From the IMG/VR virus record IMGVR_UViG_3300031673_000261, positions 1 through 34,389 of that record: a stretch of DNA of 34,389 nt. One strand, given 5' to 3'. The notes under the pieces were generated by a model. It was not told where the DNA came from and searched no databases. It worked only from the letters and a program-made list of their open reading frames with translations. Of the stretch, positions 6,090 through 13,614 are shown one piece after another (position 1 is the first letter of the stretch; every line of letters begins with the position of its first letter). This stretch comes from a virus. The position numbers were made by a program, and so were the translations under genes.

Positions 6090-6308
6090 TTAAACTATTA
6101 TTTTAATTTTGCTTATCAAGCTATTGGCAAGAGTAGTTGATTCGACCATATAATCACCAAGTTTTACAGGTTTGTCGAATTTTACTAAACTTTGGCCTCG
6201 CATATTGACAAGACCTTGAGAATGAGAATGGTCTTGAATCGTAGCTTTTACCTCTGTGTGATTACTGCCGATATAGCAATAAACTTTTGTCCCTACTTTG
6301 TATCTCAT
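6090..6308 (-). CDS. Small beta-rich protein, unknown function
   Basis: 72 codons from the ATG at 6308 (minus strand). The frame extends ten codons further up, but GAAAGGTGTGAAA lies just before 6308. The sequence alternates beta strands (YKVGTKVYCYI, VKATIQDH, QSLVKFDKPVKLGDYMV), like a small SH3-like or KOW-like barrel. That is a guess from the strand pattern. Confidence 0.5.
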   Translation of the reverse strand: MRYKVGTKVYCYIGSNHTEVKATIQDHSHSQGLVNMRGQSLVKFDKPVKLGDYMVESTTLANSLISKIKIIV

Positions 6309-6340
6309 TTTCACACCTTTCAAATAGTTAAGTTTCAAAC

Positions 6341-6358
6341 AGCATACGCCGGAGCGTT
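6341..6358 (-). repeat. Minus-strand leader repeat, copy 2
   Basis: AGCATACGCCGGAGCGTT on the plus strand, identical to 6563-6580. It lies between the 6529 gene and the 6308 gene, upstream of the latter's Shine-Dalgarno site. Confidence 0.75.
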
Positions 6359-6529
6359 CTATTTTATTACATCTAAGTAAACGGCGATGTCCTGCAAGTT
6401 GCGTATAAAATGGGCGCTATCATCAATTTGTAGTAATTGTCTTTTTGGCGTTGTCTGCTTGTTTATTGGTTTTTCTGTAATTGCTCTCGTCAAAAGCAAA
6501 TATGCCGCTCTAATTCTTTTCTTGTCCAT
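6359..6529 (-). CDS. Small protein, unknown function (56 codons)
   Basis: Minus strand, ATG at 6529, stop TAG at 6359-6361. A strong Shine-Dalgarno site GAAAGGATAGGATA precedes the start. The product begins MDKKRIRAAYLLLTRAITEK and has a helical N-terminus and a second helix (FIRNLQDIAVYLDVIK). Its spacing and leader match those of its neighbours, so it is very likely a gene although short. Plus-strand frames across it have no ribosome site. Confidence 0.6.
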   Translation of the reverse strand: MDKKRIRAAYLLLTRAITEKPINKQTTPKRQLLQIDDSAHFIRNLQDIAVYLDVIK

Positions 6530-6562
6530 TATCCTATCCTTTCAGTTAAATTAAAGTTTAAC

Positions 6563-6580
6563 AGCATACGCCGGAGCGTT
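6563..6580 (-). repeat. Minus-strand leader repeat, copy 3
   Basis: AGCATACGCCGGAGCGTT, upstream of the 6529 gene on the minus strand. Here GGAGCG (6573-6578) can also pair with CGCTCC (6586-6591) to make a hairpin, which the other copies lack. Confidence 0.75.
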
Positions 6581-6602
6581 GTCTGCGCTCCAGTGTCGGC
6601 TG

Positions 6603-6770
6603 TTAGCTGTCTAATTGTTTCAGGCTTCTTGCTTTTATCCAGCTTGTGTCAGTTAATTGCACATAAGCATCTGCACAAAAAGCTAAATTGTAATCAAAGA
6701 TGTTTACTTGCTTTTTTGTGCCGTTTGGTAATATTACCTTTTTTGTTTGGTTGATTAAAACTGTTGCCAT
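6603..6770 (-). CDS. Small protein, unknown function (55 codons)
   Basis: Minus strand, ATG at 6770, stop TAA at 6603-6605. GAAGGGATAGGACA precedes the start. The product begins MATVLINQTKKVILPNGTKK and contains a beta-like first half and a short aromatic second half (AYVQLTDTSWIKARSLKQL). It is the first gene of the minus-strand cluster and sits directly behind the structured leader at 6785-6881. A longer plus-strand frame over the same bases has no Shine-Dalgarno site. Confidence 0.6.
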   Translation of the reverse strand: MATVLINQTKKVILPNGTKKQVNIFDYNLAFCADAYVQLTDTSWIKARSLKQLDS

Positions 6771-6784
6771 TGTCCTATCCCTTC

Positions 6785-6881
6785 AAATAAAAAGCCCGAC
6801 TGCCTTGCAACAACTACTGACCAAAGTGAATTGAGACAAAGACAGCCGAGCGATTGTTTTATTTTGTTGTGTTGGTCAGTA
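6785..6881 (-). promoter_or_regulatory. Structured leader: pseudoknot or attenuator
   Basis: Read as minus-strand RNA, 6881-6872 (UACUGACCAA) pairs perfectly over 10 bp with 6824-6815. Positions 6851-6839 pair over 13 bp with 6806-6794. The three non-Watson-Crick pairs of the second stem are G-U on this strand and would be A-C on the other, so the RNA is made from the minus strand. The stems interleave (a-b-a'-b'), which is pseudoknot topology. The second stem is followed by UUUUUAUUU, the mark of an intrinsic terminator, and then by the Shine-Dalgarno site of the 6770 gene. No known riboswitch class is recognised. Confidence 0.55.
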
Positions 6882-7112
6882 ATCATTACATACTAATTAT
6901 CGTCTTTTTCGGCCAAAACATCAAGAAAAATATTTCAAGGAAATGAAAATATCTACAAAATCGCCATTATTGAGCTAAAAACGCAGAATAAATCTTCATA
7001 TTTTATCAAAAATAATTAATTATTATCCTTGCGGTTTGATGTGGATTTGTTAGTTTGAACGAAGTATGCACGGATGCAATATGATAATGGATAACAAAGT
7101 TAAGAGCCTAAT
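6882..7112. other. AT-rich divergent intergenic region
   Basis: No gene is seen. The region separates the minus-strand small-gene cluster from the plus-strand packaging operon, so it should hold promoters for both, but no convincing -35/-10 pair could be read. A perfect 14-bp palindrome AATAATTAATTATT (7011-7024) may be an operator. Confidence 0.4.
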
Positions 7113-7158
7113 AGCCAGCCTTCTCTTTTTCTGTAACCGCAGAGAAAAGAGGGTTGGC
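7113..7158 (+). promoter_or_regulatory. Long hairpin ahead of the packaging operon
   Basis: AGCCAGCC (7113-7120) pairs with GGTTGGCT (7151-7158, one G-T pair). The stem continues with a pyrimidine run (7121-7132) against AGAGAAAAGAG. The loop is about 8 bases. No T-tract follows, so it is more likely a leader structure than a terminator. The first gene starts 26 bases later. Confidence 0.45.
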
Positions 7159-7183
7159 TTTGAGAAAGAAAGGAAGTAGAATT

Positions 7184-7435
7184 ATGGACGAGAACATAAA
7201 ATCGGCTTGTGATGAGTTAAGAAAAGACATTAAGGTCCTTGGTGAAACAGTTAAGATGCAGATGAACAATCCTGTATTTGATGGCGAACAAGCATATTCT
7301 GGCCAACACAGCGAAATGAAGGCCAATATAATGTTGGCCTATCGCCACCTTGAAGATGCCCGGATGCGTGTAGGCAAGATACTACAAGCTGCGGACGATG
7401 GAGTATCTATTCTTGACAAACCCCTGACAGCATAA
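7184..7435 (+). CDS. Acb2/Tad1-hairpin-like protein (candidate anti-CBASS/Thoeris sponge)
   Basis: 83 codons; the Shine-Dalgarno site is AAAGGAAG before the ATG at 7184. Two helices are evident: residues 1-30, and HSEMKANIMLAYRHLEDARM running on to about residue 69. The second-helix pattern (H-x-E-x-x-A-N, RHLEDARMR-x-G) resembles the helical hairpin shared by the phage proteins Acb2 and Tad1, which bind cyclic nucleotides or gcADPR signals and so block CBASS and Thoeris defence. Size fits an Acb2-type protein. Recognition is by eye from the motif and needs a profile search. It is the first gene of the late operon, next to the small terminase. Confidence 0.45.
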   Translation: MDENIKSACDELRKDIKVLGETVKMQMNNPVFDGEQAYSGQHSEMKANIMLAYRHLEDARMRVGKILQAADDGVSILDKPLTA

Positions 7436-7447
7436 GACAGGAAATAA

Positions 7448-7765
7448 ATGGAAAACATAAAAAAGCATGAACAAGAGCTTGAAACACATATATGTAATAT
7501 TTGTCAGAAAGAATCTTGTCAATGCAGGCCAGTTATATTAGCCAGCGAACAGCCAAAAGAAGATAAATGTCAATATTGCGGAGCCGGGCGTGTGGTGAGG
7601 CCATCAGGTGAATGGCAGTATTATTGTAATTGTGATGACCCAATAAAACGCCCTGAACAGCCAATAAATACAGAATGTGCCGTTAAAAGCTCAAACCTTG
7701 AGATAATCAAACAAATAGAAGGCTGTATGAAAGTAATGATGGCATTACTGGAGCAAATAGATTAA
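7448..7765 (+). CDS. Cys-rich zinc-binding protein, unknown function
   Basis: 105 codons; the Shine-Dalgarno site is ACAGGAAATA. The first half holds CNICQKESCQC and the middle CQYCG followed by YYCNC, enough ligands for two zinc ions. The C-terminal 30 residues form a helix (LEIIKQIEGCMKVMMALLEQI) that could dimerise. It sits 4 bases before the small terminase gene. No activity is recognised. Confidence 0.55.
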   Translation: MENIKKHEQELETHICNICQKESCQCRPVILASEQPKEDKCQYCGAGRVVRPSGEWQYYCNCDDPIKRPEQPINTECAVKSSNLEIIKQIEGCMKVMMALLEQID

Positions 7766-7769
7766 AATA

Positions 7770-8189
7770 ATGGCAAAAGGACAAGGGATCGGCGGCGGTA
7801 GGCCAACAAAGTATAAGGCGGAGTATTGTGATATAACACAGTATTTAGAATATTGTAAATCAGAGCCAGAACTTCCAACTATTTGTGGTTACGCTGTTTA
7901 TGTCGGTGTGTGTGAAGATACATTGTATAAATGGGGAGAAAAGCACAATAAGTTTTCAGGCACATTAAGGGAAATATTAGTTATCGAGAAGCGCCAACTC
8001 ATCAATAGAGGCCTCGACAGCTCTTATAACAGTACTATAGCGAAATTGCTGTTGTCTGCTAATCATGGCATGGCCGAGAAGACAGAGACGAAATACGGCC
8101 TTACAGAGGCCACAGCGACGTTAATGGGCTTGATTGACGGCACGAGCAAGGGCGTGTTACCGGCGGCAGAGGAGGTTAAAGATGGATAG
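7770..8189 (+). CDS. terS: Terminase small subunit
   Basis: 139 codons. The N-terminal GGRPTKY followed by a helix-turn-helix (TICGYAVYVGVCEDTLYKWG, residues about 38-57) is typical of small terminases that recognise the packaging site. A helical oligomerisation region (LREILVIEKRQLINRGL) and a C-terminal arm with NHGMAEKTE follow. It should bind phage DNA and load the large subunit. Its place ahead of the large terminase and portal supports the call. Confidence 0.72.
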   Translation: MAKGQGIGGGRPTKYKAEYCDITQYLEYCKSEPELPTICGYAVYVGVCEDTLYKWGEKHNKFSGTLREILVIEKRQLINRGLDSSYNSTIAKLLLSANHGMAEKTETKYGLTEATATLMGLIDGTSKGVLPAAEEVKDG

Positions 8190-8319
8190 ATATTGTACAC
8201 AGTATTACATATCTACGTACAATATAAGGCTTTATGGCTGTTTACTTGACAGTGTACCCGCTTTATTGGTGCTTAAATAGGGGTATTTATAAGATTAAGT
8301 AATACTAAGGAGATTGAAG

Positions 8320-8481
8320 ATGATTGAATGGCTCTTGCGTGATACTACCACATGCGTCTTATTGGTGATATTGGCTTGTGCCGTAATTCTAAGCGTATGG
8401 GCTAATATCATCTATTATCGAGACCGTAAGAGGGACAGGAAGGCCACTGAGGCCGCGTTGAAGGAGGCAGGCTATGTATAA
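8320..8481 (+). CDS. Small single-pass membrane protein
   Basis: 53 codons; the Shine-Dalgarno site AAGGAG lies 7 bases before the ATG. Residues 10-33 (CVLLVILACAVILSVW within) form one hydrophobic span, and a strongly basic tail follows (YYRDRKRDRKATEAA). The shape fits a holin-like or spanin-like protein or a host-envelope modulator, but one span and a short length do not decide it. It overlaps the next gene by 8 bases. Confidence 0.5.
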   Translation: MIEWLLRDTTTCVLLVILACAVILSVWANIIYYRDRKRDRKATEAALKEAGYV

Positions 8482-8749
8482 AGACCCGGACAAGCAGCGA
8501 GAAGCTAATAGGAAGGCACAGGCTAAGTTTAAGGCCAAGGGTATTACTGAAGGTATTACTGGTCAGGGTATTACTGACACAAAGCGAGTAATACCCAAGT
8601 ATCCAAGTATATCTGATGCTGAATTCACAAGGCTGTTGGCCTCTGTGCCGCCAGGCACGCCTAACATCAGAGTCAGCAAGCCCGGCGATGCAGACTACGT
8701 GCCACACAGCGAGATAACAAGGGCATACATACAATCAAGGGCAAGATAA
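8474..8749 (+). CDS. Small basic protein near terminase, unknown function
   Basis: 91 codons. The first 26 residues (KDPDKQREANRKAQAKFKAK) are a charged helix. A short three-fold repeat GITEGITGQGIT follows, coded by GGTATTACT units at the DNA level. The rest is a Pro-rich region. Such proteins often lie beside terminase genes in phages, but no role is known to me. Its stop overlaps the next ATG by one base. Confidence 0.5.
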   Translation: MYKDPDKQREANRKAQAKFKAKGITEGITGQGITDTKRVIPKYPSISDAEFTRLLASVPPGTPNIRVSKPGDADYVPHSEITRAYIQSRAR

Positions 8750-8949
8750 TGGGACTATTTGAGACTATGTTTGGATTATCCGAAGCAAAAGGATATGATT
8801 TTCAAGGTATGGCTGCGATGCGATTAGGGCATGGACTGGAACCGATAGATTGGACTACAATCCTACTGAACCAGTTGAGAGCCGAGCAGTTGAGACGACC
8901 ATTGAACGTATGCGAGCAGTTTCTTTTGGAGAGTTTGAGCAAGGCATGA
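8749..8949 (+). CDS. Small protein coupled to the large terminase, unknown
   Basis: 66 codons, beginning at TAATG and ending ATGA with the terminase. It is mostly helical (WTTILLNQLRAEQLRRPLN). No motif is seen. Tight coupling at both ends supports it being translated. Confidence 0.5.
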   Translation: MGLFETMFGLSEAKGYDFQGMAAMRLGHGLEPIDWTTILLNQLRAEQLRRPLNVCEQFLLESLSKA

Positions 8950-10496
8950 TAGCAACTAAGACAACAAAGCTCAATACTAAGACCAAGGCAAGGCTAAAGA
9001 AGCTCGGCAATCGGTATTGGCGATTGAACCACTTGTATTACATCCTTGACCAGGAGGGGATGCGAATACTGTTCGAGATGAACGTTGTTCAGAGGCTTCT
9101 GTACTTTGCTTTATGGTGGCTGAACATCATTCCCAAGAGCCGTCAACACGGAATCACGACGTTTATAGCAATATTCATGCTGGATGCGTGTCTGTTCAAT
9201 TCAAATATGAGATGCGGGATAATCGCTCACAAGTTAGCCGATGCCAAGAAGATATTTCGGGACAAGATACGATACGCTTATGAGAACCTGCCCGCAGACC
9301 TAAAAGCGGCTGTTTCGTTAGTCAAAGACGATGCACAAGAACTAATTTGGAGAAACAACAGTGGTATCTACGTTGGAACATCGATGCGTTCAGGGACATT
9401 GCAGATGCTTCATGTGTCAGAATATGCGTGGACTTGCACCCATGCGCCGCTCAAGGCTGCTGAGATTAAGGCAGGAGCGATGGAGACGATTCACGAGAAA
9501 GGGATGATATTCATTGAAAGCACCTTTGAAGGCCCGATGGGTGATTTTCCTGAGATGTGCAAGGAAGCGGAGCAGATTAGGCAGAGAGGCCGTGAATTGG
9601 GGCCGTTGGACTACAAGATACATTTCTTTAACTGGATGCAGAAGGAAAGCAACGTCACAGACCCGCGATTCGTTGAGATAAGCCCTGAGATGAACGTCTA
9701 TTTTGGTAAGTTAGAGGACATATACTCAAAGACGATAACTCCGGGCCAGCGAGCGTGGTATGTTGCTAAGAAGAAGACATTGAAGCACTTAATGTTAAAG
9801 GAGCATCCGTCAACTCTTGAGGAAGCCAGTATTGCTGCTGTTGAGGGTGCGTATTATGCTGCTGAGATGGCCCAGATGCGAGAGGAAGGCCGTATATGCT
9901 GCGTCAGGCACGTTAAAGACTATCCTGTGCATACTGTGTGTGATTTAGGATTAGGCGGTCACATGCCATGGATATTCTTTCAGGTGATAGGTCTTGAGGT
10001 TCACATCATTAACTGTTTTGCATTGTCAGATAAGAGCGATATTCGGGGCGGAGCCGTCTTTTATCGTGAGATGTTAGACAAAATGAAAGAAAAGCACGGT
10101 TATATCTACGGCAAGCACTTTGCCCCATTCGATATGGTCAAGGGTGAAATCGGGACAGGTGAGGCTGTTTACCAGACCTTCGCACGTAATGGCATAAACT
10201 TTGTGAAGTTAGAGCAGGAGGACTACGTTCTCGATGGTATCGAGCGAATGACGAACCTTTATCCGAGATTATGGATTGATAGCGAGTTATGTCAGGACTT
10301 GATTATAGCCTGGTCGTCATATCATCGTGAATGGATTGATAAATTGGACAGGTACAGTGACGGACCGCATCCCGACAAGTCGAGTCATTATGCCGATGCA
10401 GGCCGGTACTTGAGCAAGGTAATCGAGTCAGGGATGTATAGGTCGAGCAATATGAGCAAGGAACGATGGAGGCAGTTAAAGGCTGAATATGCTTAG
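8946..10496 (+). CDS. terL: Terminase large subunit
   Basis: 516 codons from the ATG at 8946, which overlaps the previous stop as ATGA; an in-frame ATG at 8850 would overlap the previous gene by 100 bases and is less likely. The ATPase half shows a deviant Walker A (SRQHGITT, residues 65-72), Walker B (MLHVSE, Glu 159) and the coupling motif ESTFEG (191-196). The nuclease half shows acidic sites in CDLGLGG (Asp 333), FDMVKGE (Asp 396) and HYADAGRY (Asp 484), the RNase-H-like arrangement of large terminases. It pumps DNA through the portal and cuts it. Confidence 0.9.
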   Translation: MIATKTTKLNTKTKARLKKLGNRYWRLNHLYYILDQEGMRILFEMNVVQRLLYFALWWLNIIPKSRQHGITTFIAIFMLDACLFNSNMRCGIIAHKLADAKKIFRDKIRYAYENLPADLKAAVSLVKDDAQELIWRNNSGIYVGTSMRSGTLQMLHVSEYAWTCTHAPLKAAEIKAGAMETIHEKGMIFIESTFEGPMGDFPEMCKEAEQIRQRGRELGPLDYKIHFFNWMQKESNVTDPRFVEISPEMNVYFGKLEDIYSKTITPGQRAWYVAKKKTLKHLMLKEHPSTLEEASIAAVEGAYYAAEMAQMREEGRICCVRHVKDYPVHTVCDLGLGGHMPWIFFQVIGLEVHIINCFALSDKSDIRGGAVFYREMLDKMKEKHGYIYGKHFAPFDMVKGEIGTGEAVYQTFARNGINFVKLEQEDYVLDGIERMTNLYPRLWIDSELCQDLIIAWSSYHREWIDKLDRYSDGPHPDKSSHYADAGRYLSKVIESGMYRSSNMSKERWRQLKAEYA

Positions 10497-10504
10497 AGGA
10501 ATAA

Positions 10505-12466
10505 ATGGCAACTGAACGAGACAGAGCGAAGGATTACAAGGCTGCTTATGACCAGGCCAACGCTGGCTTTGGTGCCTGGCAGATGCAGGTCAAGAATGAT
10601 TTAACGATATATTTAAGTAATCCCTGGACCGAGAAGGACAGAATTAGATTCAAAAAGGAAAACCGTGAATCAGCGAGTTTTCCCCAGATTCGGATGATTA
10701 TTAACTGGATTTCAGGTTATCAGAGCGACAATATCCGGTCTATTCGTTACGACCCCACCGAGGATGGAGATGTTCTTACGGCGGAGCAATTTACTGCCAT
10801 AGGCACCTGGTCGATGCAGCATACCAACGGTTACGATATAATCTCAGATGCCTTTGAAGGCTGTTTGAAATGTGCAATGAACCTTGTGAATGCGTATAAC
10901 GACCGCAATTCAGATACAAAGCTCGAACGATTCGGGTACAATCAGTTTCTCTTAGACCCCACGTTCAGTCGCAGAGACCTTGATGATTGCAGTTATGGAA
11001 TGATTCGGAAGTATATTACTAAGGATGATGCCAAGATGTTACTTCCGGGCAAAGAGAGTTTTATTGAGAGTATTGATGTTACGGTCAATTCCGATGCTCA
11101 GGGTGATATTTTCCCGTATTATCAACGTCCTCAGTTATATGGCGATAGGTTACTTGCCTACGACGAATTTCAGCAGAGGACAACGGTAGATAAGAAGATT
11201 ATTCTCATAAAACCACTTAATAAGGAGATTGTCTGGGAAGGCACAAAGAGACAACTTCCTTACTTTATGAAATATATGGTTCAAAAGGAGGGTATTCCGC
11301 CCGAATTACTTTCGGTCATTACCCGCTGGGAGCCTACGGTTGAGGTATCCACGTTTCTCGAAGGTACAGAGGTCAATCACGGAATAGACTTGTTTGGGAT
11401 AGGCGACTTTAGCTTTACCCCGATTATTGCCTATTTTGACCCCGACCACGACAGGATGGAGATTAAGTTACAGAGCATAGTCAGGGGTTTGGTGGATGCT
11501 CAGCGGGCTTCTGATAAGCGCATGATGGCTATGACTTCAGTATTTGAGCAGCAGATTGGGGCGGGTGTTGATTTTGAGGAAGGTGCTTTTGTTGATGATG
11601 AGGATGCTTTCAAGACTGGCGCCGGTAAACCACGATTATTGAAAGAGGGCAAATTAGAAAGAATAAGGGACAGAGTAATCCCCGACATTCCACAGGGTAT
11701 GTTCCAATTCGAGGACTTGACCGTTCGCAAGATGTATAAATCGGCTGGCATTAACGAAGAAATGACCGGGCAGGCAGAGGGCGGCAATCCACAAATCGCC
11801 GGATATTTAGCCAAGTTAAGGGTCGCCGGCGGTCTTATAGGGATGAAGGGTATATTCCGCAATCTGGCATTGAGTCAAAAGACAATAGGGCGAAAGCTGT
11901 TGAGGCTCTATCAGCAATATCCTCTCGATAAGGTTCAGAGAATACTCAATCAGGAGCCGTCGCCGCAGTTCCAGAGTCGGGAGTTCGGTAAATATGATTG
12001 TGCTACCGTCGAGGGCGTAATAACCGATACTCAGAAGAATATGTTTTATGCCGATCTGGTTCAATTGACGGAGATGTTGATTCGGTTGAAACAGCCGGTG
12101 CCGCCGTTTATGCTCTCGATGCTATTGAAGAACGCCCCGATAGCGGGTAAACCAGAACTATTGAAAATGATTCAGCAGTACGAGCAGCAGCAGTCACAAC
12201 AGGCACAGGAACAGAAGCAGAAGCAGGATATGGCTCAAATGTTGGAGATTGAGCGTGTCAAGGGCGAGATATTCGCTAACAGGGGCATAGCCGAGGCACA
12301 GAGGGCAAAAGCTGTCGAGGACATATCCGATGCGGCCTTGAACAGAGTTAAGGTCATAGCTGAGATAAACGATATGGGTGCCAGTAAAATGTTGGAATTA
12401 GTCGGTTTGGGTTTGCAGTTTGAGCAGATAAAACAACAGAACAGAGAGGTAACGGCGAAATCGTGA
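10505..12466 (+). CDS. Portal protein, P22-like
   Basis: 653 codons; the Shine-Dalgarno site is AGAGGAATAA. N-terminal features (NDLTIYLSNPW, ENRESASFPQIRMIINWISG, FEGCLKCAMNLV, FLLDPTFSRRDLDD) and the clip/stem region (EEMTGQAEGGNPQIAGYLAKL) match P22-like portals of short-tailed phages, and the length is near that family. The last 90 residues are a Gln-rich coiled coil (QQYEQQQSQQAQEQKQKQ). It forms the ring through which DNA enters and leaves the head. The final bases belong to a junction repeat shared with the next genes. Confidence 0.85.
   Translation: MATERDRAKDYKAAYDQANAGFGAWQMQVKNDLTIYLSNPWTEKDRIRFKKENRESASFPQIRMIINWISGYQSDNIRSIRYDPTEDGDVLTAEQFTAIGTWSMQHTNGYDIISDAFEGCLKCAMNLVNAYNDRNSDTKLERFGYNQFLLDPTFSRRDLDDCSYGMIRKYITKDDAKMLLPGKESFIESIDVTVNSDAQGDIFPYYQRPQLYGDRLLAYDEFQQRTTVDKKIILIKPLNKEIVWEGTKRQLPYFMKYMVQKEGIPPELLSVITRWEPTVEVSTFLEGTEVNHGIDLFGIGDFSFTPIIAYFDPDHDRMEIKLQSIVRGLVDAQRASDKRMMAMTSVFEQQIGAGVDFEEGAFVDDEDAFKTGAGKPRLLKEGKLERIRDRVIPDIPQGMFQFEDLTVRKMYKSAGINEEMTGQAEGGNPQIAGYLAKLRVAGGLIGMKGIFRNLALSQKTIGRKLLRLYQQYPLDKVQRILNQEPSPQFQSREFGKYDCATVEGVITDTQKNMFYADLVQLTEMLIRLKQPVPPFMLSMLLKNAPIAGKPELLKMIQQYEQQQSQQAQEQKQKQDMAQMLEIERVKGEIFANRGIAEAQRAKAVEDISDAALNRVKVIAEINDMGASKMLELVGLGLQFEQIKQQNREVTAKS
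12454..12466 (+). repeat. GTGA junction repeat, copy 1
   Basis: GGCGAAATCGTGA at the portal end and the GTG start of the next gene. The other copies are 12597-12609 (one change) and 12947-12959 (identical). Confidence 0.7.
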
Positions 12467-12609
12467 AAAAGAAAACTACTGAACAAATAAAGGAGATGGA
12501 TTTAGTGGCGTTTGTATCTTATTTGTTTGATATAGCTAAAGATGCTGGTATCAAAAATCCAGGCCTTGCAGTTCTATTATTTTTAAGAAAAGAATGGGCG
12601 AAATTGTGA
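12463..12609 (+). CDS. Small protein with GTG start, unknown
   Basis: 48 codons, GTG at 12463 overlapping the portal stop (GTGA). The product, read with Met first, begins MKKKTTEQIKEMDLVAFVSY and is helical throughout. The start is backed by the same GGCGAAATCGTGA junction that opens two later genes. No family is recognised. Confidence 0.5.
   Translation: MKKKTTEQIKEMDLVAFVSYLFDIAKDAGIKNPGLAVLLFLRKEWAKL
12597..12609 (+). repeat. GTGA junction repeat, copy 2
   Basis: GGCGAAATTGTGA, one base different from the other two copies. Confidence 0.65.
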
Positions 12610-12959
12610 ACAAAGATGAAATAGATAAATACGTCAAAGACCTTGAAGAGGGGATAAAACCTACTTTAGTGTTTAACAAAGCAGACCAATATGGTGACTA
12701 TCATACGCTAACTGATGATGGTGATGAAACATTTGAGGTATCGAAATCGCTTCTAATGCGACAAGTGGAAAAATTCATACCAGAAAAACTTAGGCATCTT
12801 GTCGTATGGATAAAACATCATTGGGAAGCTCGTAGTGTAAAAGTAGAAGATAATAATTACGAAATGTTCGGACTTACAAAAGACAAAATAGGCACAACAA
12901 TTGTTATTCCTGAACATTGGACTATTGGTTGGAAATATACTCCGGAGGCGAAATCGTGA
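12606..12959 (+). CDS. Small protein, unknown function
   Basis: 117 codons from GTG at 12606; an ATG at 12594 is also in frame, but the GTGA overlap pattern of its neighbours favours 12606. The product is acidic in the first half (KYVKDLEEG, TLTDDGDETFEVSKSL) and more beta-like later (TIVIPEHWTIGWKY). No motif is recognised. Confidence 0.5.
   Translation: MNKDEIDKYVKDLEEGIKPTLVFNKADQYGDYHTLTDDGDETFEVSKSLLMRQVEKFIPEKLRHLVVWIKHHWEARSVKVEDNNYEMFGLTKDKIGTTIVIPEHWTIGWKYTPEAKS
12947..12959 (+). repeat. GTGA junction repeat, copy 3
   Basis: GGCGAAATCGTGA, identical to copy 1 and including a strong Shine-Dalgarno site, GGAGG at 12944-12948. Confidence 0.7.
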
Positions 12960-13186
12960 AAGCAAGACTTGATTGTGAGAAAAAAGATTGTGTCAACTAT
13001 GGTGGCCTTGGATGTCACGGCACAGACGACCCTCTGAATCAAACTTGTTGTTGGTTGAAATTGAATAAGGCAAAAAGGTGTCTTGATTCTAAGCCGAAGT
13101 ATATTCATTATGATGCGAAATGTACTTGCGGAGATTACTGGTGCCGAGAATGTCATAACAGACAGGATATGAAAACGTATGCCTAA
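12956..13186 (+). CDS. Cys-rich small protein, unknown
   Basis: 76 codons from GTG at 12956, preceded by GGAGG. It has eleven Cys (CEKKDC, LGCHG, TCCWLKL, RC, CTCGDYWCREC), suggesting two metal sites. The last motif, CTCGDYWCREC, is like a small zinc knuckle. Function is unknown. Its end overlaps the next start by 8 bases. Confidence 0.5.
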   Translation: MKARLDCEKKDCVNYGGLGCHGTDDPLNQTCCWLKLNKAKRCLDSKPKYIHYDAKCTCGDYWCRECHNRQDMKTYA

Positions 13187-13613
13187 AATAACCAAAGACG
13201 TGACATTATGGCTCACAGATGAGCTTCACAAGGTACTCACTAAGGTCATAATGGCCAAAGAGAACCATCCTCGGATTTATTACATACTGGTAATAATGAA
13301 CGATAGATATTTGGGACCACCGTCTGTTCGGAACAATAGTTTGATAAACAAGGGGAAGCAGGGCATATGTACGATAGACTTAGAGGGCAAGTTTGTGATT
13401 CACAACAGGCTTGTTCTTATGGACAGGCCGCCGATGGTTCCGATGTTGAGTACGTCTTTATGGCGGATTAACAATAGAATTGGCGAAGCTCGGTGCGAAT
13501 ACATTTTACCGCCAGACAAACCGATAATTTACGGAACGCAGATGGGCGAGGCGAGCAAGTTCATTTGGAAGTCGTCTCGTGGCGCTCCGTTGGTATGGAG
13601 TTCAAATAATTGA
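13179..13613 (+). CDS. Unknown protein of the portal-scaffold cluster
   Basis: 144 codons. The first 70 residues begin with a helix and two beta strands (DVTLWLTDELHKVLTKVIM, PRIYYILVIMNDRYLG), like a small alpha-beta domain. The Pro-rich middle (DRPPMVPMLS) and a last section with IIYGTQMGEASK follow. The start ATG lies in the last codons of the previous gene. No family is recognised. Confidence 0.5.
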   Translation: MPKITKDVTLWLTDELHKVLTKVIMAKENHPRIYYILVIMNDRYLGPPSVRNNSLINKGKQGICTIDLEGKFVIHNRLVLMDRPPMVPMLSTSLWRINNRIGEARCEYILPPDKPIIYGTQMGEASKFIWKSSRGAPLVWSSNN

Positions 13614-13614
13614 T

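Noticed and set aside
6437-6754. 105-codon plus-strand frame in the minus-strand cluster
   Set aside because: No ribosome site and an odd Cys/Leu-rich translation; the two minus-strand genes below it have strong sites and the cluster's leader repeat.
8190-8319. TTGACA at 8247 considered as a -35 promoter element
   Set aside because: No -10 element lies at 16 to 18 bases; the nearest TAAATA is about 22 bases away.
8850-8945. Upstream ATG for the large terminase
   Set aside because: It would overlap the 8749 gene by 100 bases; the ATG at 8946 forms an ATGA overlap as elsewhere in this genome, and no terminase motif lies in the extra 32 residues.
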